A DNA stretch of 64,000 nt from the NCBI RefSeq assembly GCF_033118175.1, contig NC_083701.1, positions 12,667,501-12,731,500 on the forward strand. The letters run 5' to 3'. Position numbers and translations under genes: made by a program. Under the pieces are notes generated by a model. That model saw only the letters and a program-made list of their open reading frames with translations, was not told the origin of the DNA and did no database searches. Positions 54,621-64,000 of this stretch are shown one piece after another. Position 1 is the first letter of the stretch, and each line of letters starts with the position of its first letter. Source of the DNA: Dama dama (lineage: Eukaryota; Chordata; Mammalia; Artiodactyla; Cervidae).

Positions 54621-55164
54621 AGTAACAATGTATATGTTTTGAATGCTGTCTTTACAGAGAGTGATTATATAAAAGTCTAAGTGAGTACAGATGTCAAATT
54701 AGTGGTTTTCTAATGAATAAGATGTCCATAAGTGATTCTTTTACTTAAGGCTGATTAATTTTTTTAGCTCAGCTACACATATTCATCTTTCTGAGTTGTT
54801 TCTACTCTTAAAAAAAAAAAATCTATCCAGCATGTCACTAAATGGTGAAGGGAAATGATGACTCACAAAGATCAGGATGTTAGAAAAGTTGACCAGAAGG
54901 GGACTGGATCAACCCAACCCCCGATGTTTCTACTTAAGCCTTTCTAAGTGTCTCTATCTGGACTCTTCTCCATTAAACTCTCTCTAAAATGGTTACTTGA
55001 CTCCAACGTGCCTTCCACATAATATGACCCGATGGTCTAAGGAAGGCATGACTGGTCTTACAGTCCATCTAGCAAATGTAACACATGCTCCAGCTTCACT
55101 TCCTTTATTTTCCCATAGACCCAGTGATCATCCTAATTTTAATATACTTTATTTGTAGAGCTGT
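54621..55164. other. Single-copy non-coding stretch
   Basis: A10-type run near 54812. Otherwise nothing recognised. Confidence 0.4.
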
Positions 55165-55291
55165 CTTATTTTATTATTTATTTACTTGGCCTTACCACAC
55201 AGCATTTAAAACTTTCTCAACTAGGGATTGAACCTGTACCCCCTGCATTGGAAAAACAGAGTCATACTCACTGGATCACCAAGGAAGTCCC
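55165..55291 (-). mobile_element. CHR-type SINE, short copy
   Basis: Antisense: ttatttacttggccttacca, then agggattgaacctgtacccc, ctgcattggaaaaacagagt and ctggatcaccaaggaagtcc. The agtc...ccactggatcacc head with an ...aaggaagtccc end distinguishes it from Bov-tA. Internal parts are deleted. Confidence 0.75.
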
Positions 55292-56557
55292 ATGGAGAAT
55301 AAAGTGGCTTTTTAATTTATTTTTACATTTTGTGTAAGGTATGAACATTGTTTGAGCTAATACAACAGTTTTTGAGAAGGCAGGGTTGCTCAGACCAGAT
55401 AAGAGGTCTCTACAGCCCTGCTCTCTAACCTTTGTGTGCCAACTGTAGTTAAATTATCAGAAAGGCTTCATAAAGGACTTAGGAATATGTTCACAGCTCA
55501 GATGATAAAAAGTCTAGAGTATGGACTGTTGAGATATCAATGGAATCTAACAAAACACTACTGAATGCAGTAAGACTACTCAGGGAATTGACATTAAAAA
55601 TTTGGATGAGGAATTGATTACCTAAGATGTTACATAAACAGTTAAGACCACCGTGATGATCAGGCTCTGTTGGAAGTCAGTACTCCCCAACAGAGGTTTT
55701 CAATGAATGTTAGGCTCCTGACTGCTTATGGTCTCTCTTTTTATCTTTGCTCCTCAAATAGCTTGAGAAACTCAAGGCAATTAAACAAGGATTTTCTCAA
55801 AATTCTCCAAAATAGCAACGTTCTGGTTAATTGAATGTTCCAGTAAACATACATCACCTCAAAGGCTAGGTCTAATTCTTTGCTGTCACTGCAAGTAGAC
55901 CATCCTCCAGAAGGGAGTGTTTTTCTCCAGCATCACCTGATATATTAATTCAGTGACAGCTCTCAGCTCCTTCTTGCCAGTGACAGTCTCAGAGCATTCA
56001 GAATTTCCTTGCTGTCAAAGTGGCATATGCCTTGAGTCTTCTGTAGATGAAATATCAGCTCTCTACGCCAACTCAGCACTCATTCCTAAATCACTTGTTT
56101 GCTGCCTTACCATATCAAAGTAGAGGTTTCATCAGCCCAGCATGATTCCCAAGAATGCTGCTTTTTCTCTCTGATAAACACGTGACTTTGGAACAAAGAA
56201 GCAGTTAAGCCTTGGCATCATGGACCCAAATCACAGTTTTGTGTGTGCTATTTATTTGAACATAATCTTTCCCATCATTTTCTCATCTGAAATATTAGAA
56301 GGTAGGCAACACAATCTCTAAAGCTTCCTATATGCTCTGAAAAATGATTAAATAGGTGCCTTAATTATTGTGATAGTTGTTTTAGGGAAAAATGAGCACT
56401 TCTATGGTGGTACTAGACGAAGAGAATGAAAAAATAAGTAAGATGCTCTGCTTGCTACTGAGTATCTCAGAATCTGGTAAGAAAGGTAGATATTTAAACT
56501 ATTAACCACAGTATTTGTGATGAGTGCTAATAGAGGAATATATTTGATCTAACGCAT
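55292..56557. other. 1.27 kb single-copy sequence
   Basis: No young repeat or gene recognised. A weak MIR-like stretch at 56270-56330 (cattttctcatctgaaatat). Confidence 0.4.
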
Positions 56558-56785
56558 AGAGCTCTGTTGTTCTAAGTTGCTCCAATCGTGTCTCACTCTT
56601 TGCGACCCTATGGACTGTAGCCCACCAGGCTCCTCTGTCCATGGGATTCTCTGGGCAAGAATACTGGAGTGGGTTGCCATTTCCTCCTCTAGGGGGTCTT
56701 CCCAACCCAGGGATCAAACCTGCGTCTCTTACATCTCCTGCATTGGCAGGCAGGTTATTTACCACTAGCGACACCTGGGAAGCCC
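56558..56785 (-). mobile_element. Bov-tA SINE
   Basis: A full-length minus-strand copy (gttgttctaagttgctccaa ... gcgacacctgggaagcccc). Flanks ctaacgcat (56549-56557) and ctaacccat (56786-56794) form a target-site duplication with one mismatch. Confidence 0.94.
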
Positions 56786-57059
56786 CTAACCCATTCACAT
56801 CACCTAATTATCAAGCTCAAATGACTGCAAAGTAAGTTCTCAAGGTTAGGGACCCCTTTAAGGGCACAGGTAACTGGTTCTCCTCCAGATGAGAGCCATG
56901 ACCTCTGCTCTGGGACTTTATTGCAAGGTTCCAACTCATGCACTAAACAAATATTCTCTCCAAAAATGTGTGAGAACAGAAGAAAGAAAAACTGGACTTA
57001 CAAAGAAGGAGAGAGGGCATCTATGCCAAAGCCAATGAATTAACTTCTTTGTATTCCAT
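56786..57059. other. Single-copy spacer
   Basis: Nothing recognised. Confidence 0.4.
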
Positions 57060-57500
57060 TATCTAATGCAGAGCCTGGCACATTACAGCTGCTCGTGTAT
57101 AGGTTCATTCATTCACTCACTTGTTAAAGCTGTACATGTGCCACATAGGCTGGGTCCTGGAACACAGTTGTGAGTAAAATATACAAGGTCAGCGACCTTA
57201 TAGCAAAATGAGGGAGGGTGGATGATAAGCTAATACATAGGCAGATAATCCAGTATTTTAATATATCTTGGTGATGTATGGTAAACGGTAATGTAATAAA
57301 GAGTATGGGAAAGTATGTTGCACGTGACAGGGTGGTCTAGGACAGTCTCTGTGTGAGGCCTGAAGAGGGAACAAGGTTAAGGCCTGGTGAGAAATTTCTT
57401 GATGCGCAAGAAGGAGTGAGGAGACCAGACTGCCGGGGTCATCTCTCTTGAAGGAGGAGGATGTACAGTGAGGGTTTGTAGAGGTGGATAGATGATGCGT
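57060..57500 (+). repeat. Old mammalian repeat, unnamed family
   Basis: ttcattcattcactcacttg, gtacatgtgccacataggct, gaacacagttgtgagtaaaa and gtctctgtgtgaggcctgaa occur in the order of a dispersed mammalian sequence related to the copy at 300-756. I cannot name it. Confidence 0.4.
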
Positions 57501-57681
57501 GTGTTGTCAGGTAGATTCAATGTGATTTTCTAATAACATGGCTGCAAGGGAAGTGGGAAAAGGAGGTATCAAATGAATGAATTAGTAAAAATTAGTTAAA
57601 ACACATCAGTTAAAATGAATTGAAAGGAAAGAAGGAAGGAGAAATGATTGATTCATTTGAGTGCTAATCTCTATTTCTGCA

Positions 57682-57888
57682 GCTTCCCAGGTGGCTCATT
57701 GGGTAAAGAATCTGCCTGCCAATGCAGGAGACGTGGGCTTGATCCCTGGGTCAGAAAGATTCTCTGGAGGAGGAAATGGCAACCCACTCCAATATTCTTA
57801 CCTGGAGAATCCCATGGACAGAGAAACCTAGTGGGCTACAGTCCACGGGGTAGCAAAGAATTAGACATGACTTAGTGATTGAGCACAG
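57682..57888 (+). mobile_element. Bov-tA SINE
   Basis: A full-length plus-strand copy (gcttcccaggtggctcattg ... gacttagtgattgagcacag), B-box-like gggcttgatccc. Confidence 0.92.
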
Positions 57889-58379
57889 ATGCTTTAATTC
57901 TGCACTAGACACAGGAAAGGTGCATATTTTTCTGGAGTCTGCAGTCTAAAATGTTATACTGAATTTGATGACAGGTCAAAGTCGAGCAGAAGAGATTGGG
58001 TACTGCATTAGAATACAGGCTCTAAAAGAAGTCACAGAATACTTTGATATCTATAGAGGCCTGTATAATCCAGGCAGTTAATCATTCCTTCTCTGTGACT
58101 CCACAGGGATGGGATGGAGGATTGATTTTGAAAGATGAGTAAGGTTTACCAAATGACAAAGTTGAGAAGCACTTTAAGGCAGGGAGAACAACATGTACTA
58201 ATAAAGGGAGATGTGAACAGCCCAGATGTGCACACCAAACTCTCCAAGCAGCCCAGTAAAACTAGAGAACTGAGCAGGGCAATGTGGAGAGGTGAGGTTG
58301 GAAAGTCGGCAGTATCAGATCAAGCAATGTTTTGTATGCAGAAAAAGCGTTTACCAATAGCTAATGCTTCTGAATCTCC
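57889..58379. other. Single-copy non-coding stretch
   Basis: The 117-codon frame 58135-58488 runs partly into L2 and shows no recognisable domain. Confidence 0.4.
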
Positions 58380-58800
58380 AATGCTGCTGACCTTCCGTCT
58401 GTTCTTCAAGCAGGCCAAGCTTCTTCCTGCCTCAGAGCCTTTACAAGAATTCATAGCTCTAGTCCCCCCTTCCCTGGCATTCATATAGCTGACTCCTTCC
58501 CACCAACTATCAATTAAATCTCTGTTCAGATATCACCTTCTCAGAACCAACACCTCTCCCAGTTCGATCTGAGATCAATTCACCTGTACTCTCAATTTTA
58601 TTTTCTCCTTAGTGCTTCCTACTACGTGGACTCACCTTGGTTAAGTACATGTTTATCTTCTGCCTTCCTCAACTGAGATAAAAATTCAACAAGAGACAGG
58701 TTTCTCTTCCTTTATTTACTGCTTTTTTTTCTAGCACCTGTACCAGAGTGGTAGGTGCCTATTAAATATTTGTGAAATGAACAAATACAGAATCATTGAC
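58380..58800 (+). repeat. L2 LINE 3' end
   Basis: cttcctgcctcagagccttt, gttcagatatcaccttctca, cctctcccagttcgatctga, aaaattcaacaagagacagg and tattaaatatttgtgaaatg match the L2 coding end and 3' UTR in order. It is the clearest L2 in the window. Confidence 0.8.
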
Positions 58801-60080
58801 TATGGAGAGTTATGGTCCAACTTGACCTTTAGAATATAATTTTGTAGGGTCAGAATACATCTTTCTGAAGAAGTTCTAATGTGAGTATGTGAGATTTTTT
58901 TTTCTTTAATGTACAATCAAAATTACCATGAAAATAGATTAGAAAGGCTAAAGGCCATTTTGAAGATTAATATTTTTCACTCAAGGACAATAGACACAGT
59001 ATCAGTAGTTCTTTTTTTTTTTTCCAGCAAAGGACATGTCCTTCTTTCTGTACTTTGCATCGAATACAGCAATCTAGAGGATTATTCTAGTACACTGCTA
59101 CATTTACTGGAGTGGTAGGAGAAATAACCTGAACTCTTTATTTTCTCTCTTGTAGAGAATGAATATTGCTGAATTTATATGAGCTTACTGCTCAAAAAAA
59201 CACCACTTTATGGAAGTTGGACATGAAAGATCTAAGTTTGGAGACTGAGAGCCCATTTTAAAATGGCATTTTGTTCCCCCTTAAAATAAAAAAAAAAGAA
59301 CTTTTCTGTTTGTCTTTCAATCCTGTGCTAACCAACTTCATGCACTTGAGATGTTTCTGCAGCAAACTGTAACATTTTCAATGGGTTTGAATCTACTTTC
59401 TTTATCCCAGGCACAGCTTAAAGGCACAGCTTTATCCCAGGCACATTGTAGAAGACGCCTTGAAATTGCAAGACCAACATCATTTCCAATGGAGGTACTA
59501 GTTCTAATAACCAGGGTGTTTAGATCTTTCACTTCCTAACTCTTCTTGTCTTGTCCCTTTCCATCAATATTAATAAGGGTTAGTGAGGATTTAACAATTT
59601 GTCCTATTAAAGTTAAGAAAAAGTTAATTAATCAATACTTTGAAATACTGGTTGCAAATACTGGTCTCAATAGCTCTCATAAACACAAAGTCAACTTTGG
59701 TCTTTCCTTTTAAGAAACTGGGAAAGGGTGCATTCTAGATCTCCATTCCAAATAATTTTCCAAACATTGTTGTATAGCCCAGGGTATGAGATACACTTCT
59801 ATGCACATGAGGGTTTGTATCTAGAAGAAACTGCCAAAAGTGGCCTCTGGGGCCTAAATGTTTTATACTTCCACTGGCTTTTACTGCACTTCCTTTCTCA
59901 TCTTACAACCTCCAAACCTCTATCCTTTATTAGTGTGAAATTATACTGGGGGATAAATTGAAGATTATGGTAGTTGTAATTTGGTTTAACATCTTAGGCT
60001 AAAAGTTAAACAGAGCCTGAATAAACCTTTGGAATATCCAAGTATTGGCTCCAAACAGCCACACACTAGCCCTCACTCTT
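58801..60080. other. 1.28 kb single-copy with a 30-bp tandem duplication
   Basis: A 30-bp unit starting tttatcccaggcaca is present at 59401 and, in part, again at 59431. No gene or dispersed repeat recognised. Confidence 0.5.
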
Positions 60081-60427
60081 TTGTGGTGTTGGAGAAGATT
60101 CTTAAGAGTCCCTTGGGCTTCTGAGAGATCAAACCAGTCAACCCTAAAAGAAATCAATATTCTTTGGAGGGACTGATGCTGAAACCGAAACTCCAATACT
60201 TTGGCCACCTGATGCAAAGAACTGACTCACTGGAAAAGGCTCTGATGCTGGGAAAGACTGAAGGCAAAAGGAGAAGGGGGTGGCAGAGGATAAGATGGTT
60301 AGATAGTGTCACCAACTCAATAGATACGAATTTGAGCAAACTCTGGGAGATAGTAAAAGACAGAGGACCCTGGCAGTTCATGGGGTCACAAAGAATCAGA
60401 CATGACTTGGCAACTGAATAACAACAG
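60081..60427 (+). mobile_element. BovB LINE 3' end, diverged
   Basis: Plus-strand 3' terminal ~345 bp (gtggtgttggagaagattct ... tgacttggcaactgaa) with an aacaac tail. An ~18-bp deletion relative to other copies lies near 60152. Confidence 0.93.
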
Positions 60428-60751
60428 AAAGGATTTATTATTATAAATTCCCAGTGATAAATAGGCAGAGGTGTTAGATGTCTGTTAACTATCTTGCACA
60501 AGGGGCTGAGCGCATTTGGTCTATGGAAATGTGACTGTTGATTCAAAAACCATCATTTGAATAATGTTTTGAAAATAACAAAGAAATTTTGCTTCTCAGG
60601 TGCCTAGCACTAAGGAGCTCTGATCTATTCTGTGCCTAGCTGAGTGAATAAAGAGATGAAAAGAACATAGTAAGCTAAGGTTCAGCTTTCCTGCCAGAAA
60701 CCATATAGATCTGCAGCAAAGTCTAACCTTCCTGCCTTTGGGTTTTGTAAC
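60428..60751. other. Single-copy spacer
   Basis: Nothing recognised before the palindrome. Confidence 0.4.
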
Positions 60752-61043
60752 TATGGGTAAGTTAGCCTTCCACAGCCTCATTCATTTAATGTGAAGATTA
60801 GGGATAATAATAATTTATAGAGTTTTGAATAGGATTTACAGAGATAGCATTGCGTGCTTAATATAGTAAGAGGTAACAGTCTATAATTAAATAGCTAATA
60901 TATATATATAGACTATAGACCTTTTACAATGTTAAGCACTCTTAATACTATCTCTGTAAATCTTCTCCAAACCTCTATGGATTATTACTATCTGTAATCT
61001 TCATATTATATAAATGAGACTGTGGAAGGCTAACTTACCCATA
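60752..61043. repeat. Imperfect palindrome: two ~112-bp inverted MIR-derived arms
   Basis: The left arm 60752-60863 and right arm 60929-61043 are reverse complements with about 15-18 differences by eye. The outer 24 bases match without error (tatgggtaagttagccttcc...). The ~65-bp loop contains tata-rich sequence and an inner inverted pair, gtctata/tatagac. Both arms resemble a MIR, but they share a deviation from MIR consensus (the gttagccttccacag segment). This argues for an inverted duplication rather than two independent MIRs. Confidence 0.85.
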
Positions 61044-61199
61044 TCTATTTGATTGAAGAGACATCATAACCAAGAAGGGATGATGATGGTGGTGATTCTT
61101 TTTTAACATGTCCAGAAACAGTGTCAAGGATGCTAAGCAAGTTGGCTAAAGCATCACAAGTCTTGAAACCTTGGATTCAGGGTCCAAACTCCAAATCTT

Positions 61200-61412
61200 T
61201 TCTTATTTCCTAGCTCCTCGGACTTGATGAGAGGACTGGGACAGAATGAACCTAGGAGACGGGACCTTTCTGTACGCATAAGAATTTCCACTGCAAAACC
61301 TTTTAAAAATCAGTCCAAGGAGAGGGAGTTTTCAACTTCTTCATTTCCATTTTTTATTCTGAAAAAAAAAAAAAAAAAACCAACACACACACACAACCAA
61401 GTGTGTATTACA
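61200..61412 (+). repeat. Local direct duplication, copy 1
   Basis: The core cctaggagac (61251) through ttcatttccattttt (61355), including cataagaatttccactgcaa and ccttttaaaaatcagtccaa, recurs about 1,016 bp downstream. Weaker similarity extends left to ~61202. An A18 run and an (ac)n run follow. Confidence 0.85.
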
Positions 61413-61539
61413 AGCTTGACTTCCAAGGATCTGACAGGAGGAGCCCCTTGCACTATTTGAGTTGCTAATGGGATCGCAAACACTGCCTGTAATTTACTTT
61501 GTGCTTTGATAATGTCTTGGCTCACAGGGTCACCCAGGC

Positions 61540-61680
61540 CTTTCCAAACATTAACTTATTTCCCCCTCCTAATTCTTCCAAGGGGTCAGAGAATGTTAGC
61601 ACTCACTTTGTGTTATAGATGAGAGAACTGAGATCTAAGAAGGTTATGCATTTTACCAAGGTCATTGAGGAAGGCAATAC
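61540..61680 (-). repeat. MIR SINE remnant
   Basis: gttatagatgagagaactga, then gatctaagaaggttatgcat and ttaccaaggtcattg, follow antisense MIR. Confidence 0.7.
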
Positions 61681-62109
61681 GCTATCTAATCCTCTCCTCC
61701 CTGCTGAGGATACCTCGGGAACCAACAACAGGGAAATGTGTCCAGGGTGTTTTTCCTTCTTCCCTGGAACTGCCACCAAATGCCATTGGTGTTACTTTTC
61801 TACACTTCTCAAGCTACGCTTCGAACAAACAAAACAAGACTCTATTGCATCCTGGCTTCTTCAGGACCACGGAGCTAAGAGGTGAACAAAAAGGAGTAAG
61901 CCTAAGTGTCAAATATGTTAGTTGCAAGCAAATATTACTTATCACTTTCAGAGGGGGTGGGACAGATTGACATTTATTTTAAAGGTTAGGTAGAGTAATG
62001 TAGGAAAAAATGTACACACAGGTGAATGAGATATCAGGACCTCATCTGAACACAAGGAACTATTAGACTTAGCCCCTCAGGAACCAACATTTCCAGAGCT
62101 CTCAGCAGG
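61681..62109. other. Single-copy stretch
   Basis: Two overlapping frames (88 codons at 61619-61885, 101 codons at 61665-61970) show no domain and overlap MIR. Confidence 0.4.
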
Positions 62110-62215
62110 AGTTTAGAAGCTTTCACTTAGGTGATCTCATTTCATCATCACACCAAACTTGGTTCTGTACATTCAGCTCATTTTTGAGACAGAGGAGGCA
62201 GAAGAGCTCTTATCT
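62110..62215 (-). repeat. Possible MIR SINE remnant
   Basis: ggtgatctcatttcatcatc, then acattcagctcatttttgag and acagaggaggcagaag, resemble antisense MIR. Weak. Confidence 0.4.
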
Positions 62216-62219
62216 TTTA

Positions 62220-62400
62220 TGTCCTTATTTAATAGTCCCCTTCCCACTCATTCCTTCTCTTCCAGGCCTAGGGGATAGGATCTTTCTGTACCCATAAGAA
62301 TTTCCACTGCAAAACCTTTTAAAAATCAGTCCAAGGAGAGTTTTCAACTCTTTTATTTCCATTTTTGTTCTGGAGGAAAAAAAAAAAGTTGTGTATTATC
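62220..62400 (+). repeat. Local direct duplication, copy 2
   Basis: The second copy of the segment at 61200-61412. The core 62267-62372 has about 10 differences and a 3-bp gap against copy 1 by eye, followed likewise by an A-run and tgtgtatta. Confidence 0.85.
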
Positions 62401-62424
62401 CAAAACCATGGTCTTTACACTCTT

Positions 62425-62597
62425 GTCCCTTTTCTTGCTTACCAATTAATTAATTGCCAGTTAATTATCTTGTTTATTATTTATCTCTTTCCTTTAGAAT
62501 GTCATCTCCATGATGGCAGAAAGCTTTGCCTGATTTTCTCACTGCTGTATCCCTAAAAGTGTTCTCAGTACATCATAGGAATCAACCAAAATAATTA
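62425..62597 (+). repeat. L2 LINE 3' end remnant
   Basis: tagaatgtcatctccatgat, then ctgctgtatccctaaaagtg and attaaatgaatg, follow the L2 terminus. Confidence 0.65.
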
Positions 62598-62680
62598 AAT
62601 GAATGCATTCGTGTTCCCCTGATGGCTCAGAGCCCTCTGAGTAGCAGGCAATTACAGTTGCAATTTTACATTTATTTTTA
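62598..62680 (+). repeat. Short local duplication A
   Basis: aatgaatgcattcgtgttcc ... ggctcagagccctctgagta ... gttgcaattttaca recurs in diverged form at 62834-62912 (aatgcattcatgttctcaca ... gctgcaattttaca). Confidence 0.7.
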
Positions 62681-62833
62681 ATCCCAACTCTTCCTCTCCA
62701 TCCTGACTTTCGCTCACTTAGTTTAGATATTCTGGGTTCCAATTTAGGTAACTTCCTCTTCATAGATCATTCTGCCTCCATCCTTAAGATGCGATTGAAA
62801 AAAGGACTCAGGAATTAATTGTTGAATGAATGA

Positions 62834-62912
62834 ATGAATGCATTCATGTTCTCACAACAGCTCAGAGCTCTTTTAGTGACATGCAATGACAGCTGCAATT
62901 TTACATGTATTT
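62834..62912 (+). repeat. Short local duplication B
   Basis: The diverged second copy of 62598-62680. It is preceded by (gaat)n at 62823-62840. Confidence 0.7.
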
Positions 62913-62939
62913 ATGTGGTTATTTGATTAAGCTATCATT

Positions 62940-63050
62940 TTCTAGGTCTATGAAAAGAGTATTTCAGTTTGATTGTTAAGTATATTCCAGGGCCTAGAAG
63001 GATGCCTGGCAGAAAGTAGTTCTCAATAAATATTTTCTAATGGAATACAC
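62940..63050 (+). repeat. L2 LINE 3' end remnant
   Basis: ggatgcctggcagaaagtag, then ttctcaataaatattttcta, match the L2 terminus. Confidence 0.65.
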
Positions 63051-63797
63051 AAATACAGTTGTGTGACAGTATTCAAAGAGTAAAAATACAACATAGCAAG
63101 ATTTGGGACTTTTTTCCACTACTTATTTAGCAATAGACATTATTCCTGCCTTCATGGGGCTTACAACCAAATGGGACCTTCTCATGCCAAATTTCAAACT
63201 AGTTCTTTATTGCAAATCGAACCTTCTTATAAAAAGCAATTTCATTTATATTTTAATATTTAACTCATAAATAAGAAACTTAAATATTCGGTAACTCCGC
63301 CTGCCTGGAATAAAGGAAAAGGTAGAAACTAGCCAGGAAAGCCTTTTTCCAGTTAAAATAGTTTACAGAGTTGGATAACATAACAGTTTCTTAAACCATG
63401 CTGTACATTCTGTCTACTCCTAAATGTCTCAGAACCACCCTGTCATCTTAGGATCTTCCCTCTTTAAAGTACTGTTCCCAATTCATCTATCACTAATCTC
63501 TATAGATTCTAGAGTCAAATACCCTTTAATTTCAACTTATCTTGACTTAGTTTAGACATTACAGGTTCCAACTTGGATTACTCATTCTTAGCTGATCTCA
63601 CTACCTCTTCTTTCTTTTTCTCTAACATAGGATTGAAAATCATAATAAATCGAATAGATAAAGTAGATGCCCCAAACAAGCCTTAGTGTAAGAGAGATAC
63701 TAAACCCAACCTGGTGGTGGAGCCTTCCATGACTATCTGTAGCCAAACAGACTGAATATGTCCATCATCCTATAACTCACTTGGTATAGAGCTTTGC
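63051..63797. other. Single-copy and possible L2 sequence
   Basis: gacttagtttagacattaca (~63543) and its following ~90 bp weakly repeat 62715-62805 (cacttagtttagatattctg). A faint L2 match may lie at 63405-63560. No gene. Confidence 0.4.
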
Positions 63798-64000
63798 TGT
63801 TGTTCAGTCGCTAAGTCGTGTCAGATTATCATGACCCCATGGACTGCAGCACGCTGGCTCCCCTGTCCTTCACTGTCTCCCAGAGTTTGCTCAGATTCAT
63901 GTCCATTGAGTCAGTGATGCTTATCTAACCAGCTGATCCTCTGCTGCCCCCTTCTCTTACCCTCAGTCTTTCCCAGCATCAGGGTCTTTTCCAATGAGTC
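63798..64000 (-). mobile_element. BovB LINE 3' end, continues beyond the window
   Basis: A minus-strand BovB 3' end (gctgttgttcagtcgctaag ... agggtcttttccaatgagtc) cut by the window's right edge. Its full length cannot be seen. Confidence 0.93.

Overview
This window is nuclear DNA from a ruminant of the family Bovidae (cattle, sheep or goat; the sequence alone does not say which). The evidence is its repeat content: twelve BovB (RTE-clade) LINE segments, about two dozen Bov-tA-type SINEs whose heads derive from a tRNA, two older CHR-type SINEs shared by ruminants and whales, artiodactyl L1 3' ends, and a background of old mammalian MIR, L2 and L1M remnants. I found no host protein-coding exon, rRNA gene, functional tRNA gene, CRISPR array or bacterial-type operon. 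Nearly every open frame with recognisable protein similarity is decayed BovB or L1 reverse transcriptase or endonuclease. The window reads as intergenic or deep-intronic DNA.

Layout. 0.3-5.1 kb: an old repeat interrupted by a BovB tail, an L1 3' end, a SINE nest inside a MIR, a SINE/BovB junction, and a tiny L1 insertion carrying a 3' transduction. 5.1-11 kb: scattered Bov-tA copies, a G-rich degenerate minisatellite and an L2. 11.0-12.5 kb: an old L1M tail hosting BovB and SINE insertions and ending in a segment of opposite orientation. 14.26-17.17 kb: a nearly complete BovB with endonuclease and reverse transcriptase, disabled by many frameshifts and stops. 17.2-31 kb: SINEs in MIRs, two L1 tails and long single-copy stretches. 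31.5-34.4 kb: an old L1M ORF2 5' region with a young L1 3' end nested in it, then an L1 split by a SINE. 36-54 kb: six more BovB pieces, including one (43.5-44.8 kb) with a 254-codon open RT frame and a group of three at 50.7-53.8 kb, plus several L1 ends. 55-64 kb: older repeats, a roughly 290-bp imperfect palindrome at 60.75-61.04 kb, several local duplications, and a BovB running off the right edge.

How the parts relate. BovB supplies the reverse transcriptase and endonuclease thought to mobilise Bov-tA SINEs in trans, because the two share 3'-end sequence. L1 supplies its own machinery and made the long poly(A)-adjacent target-site duplications seen at 4976, 32865 and 50065. Perfect 9-15 bp target-site duplications around several copies make their boundaries secure and give an order of insertion. 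The least expected observations are the L1 3' transduction, the long palindrome with neighbouring duplications, and the nested or tandem insertions. None of these amounts to a new gene system.
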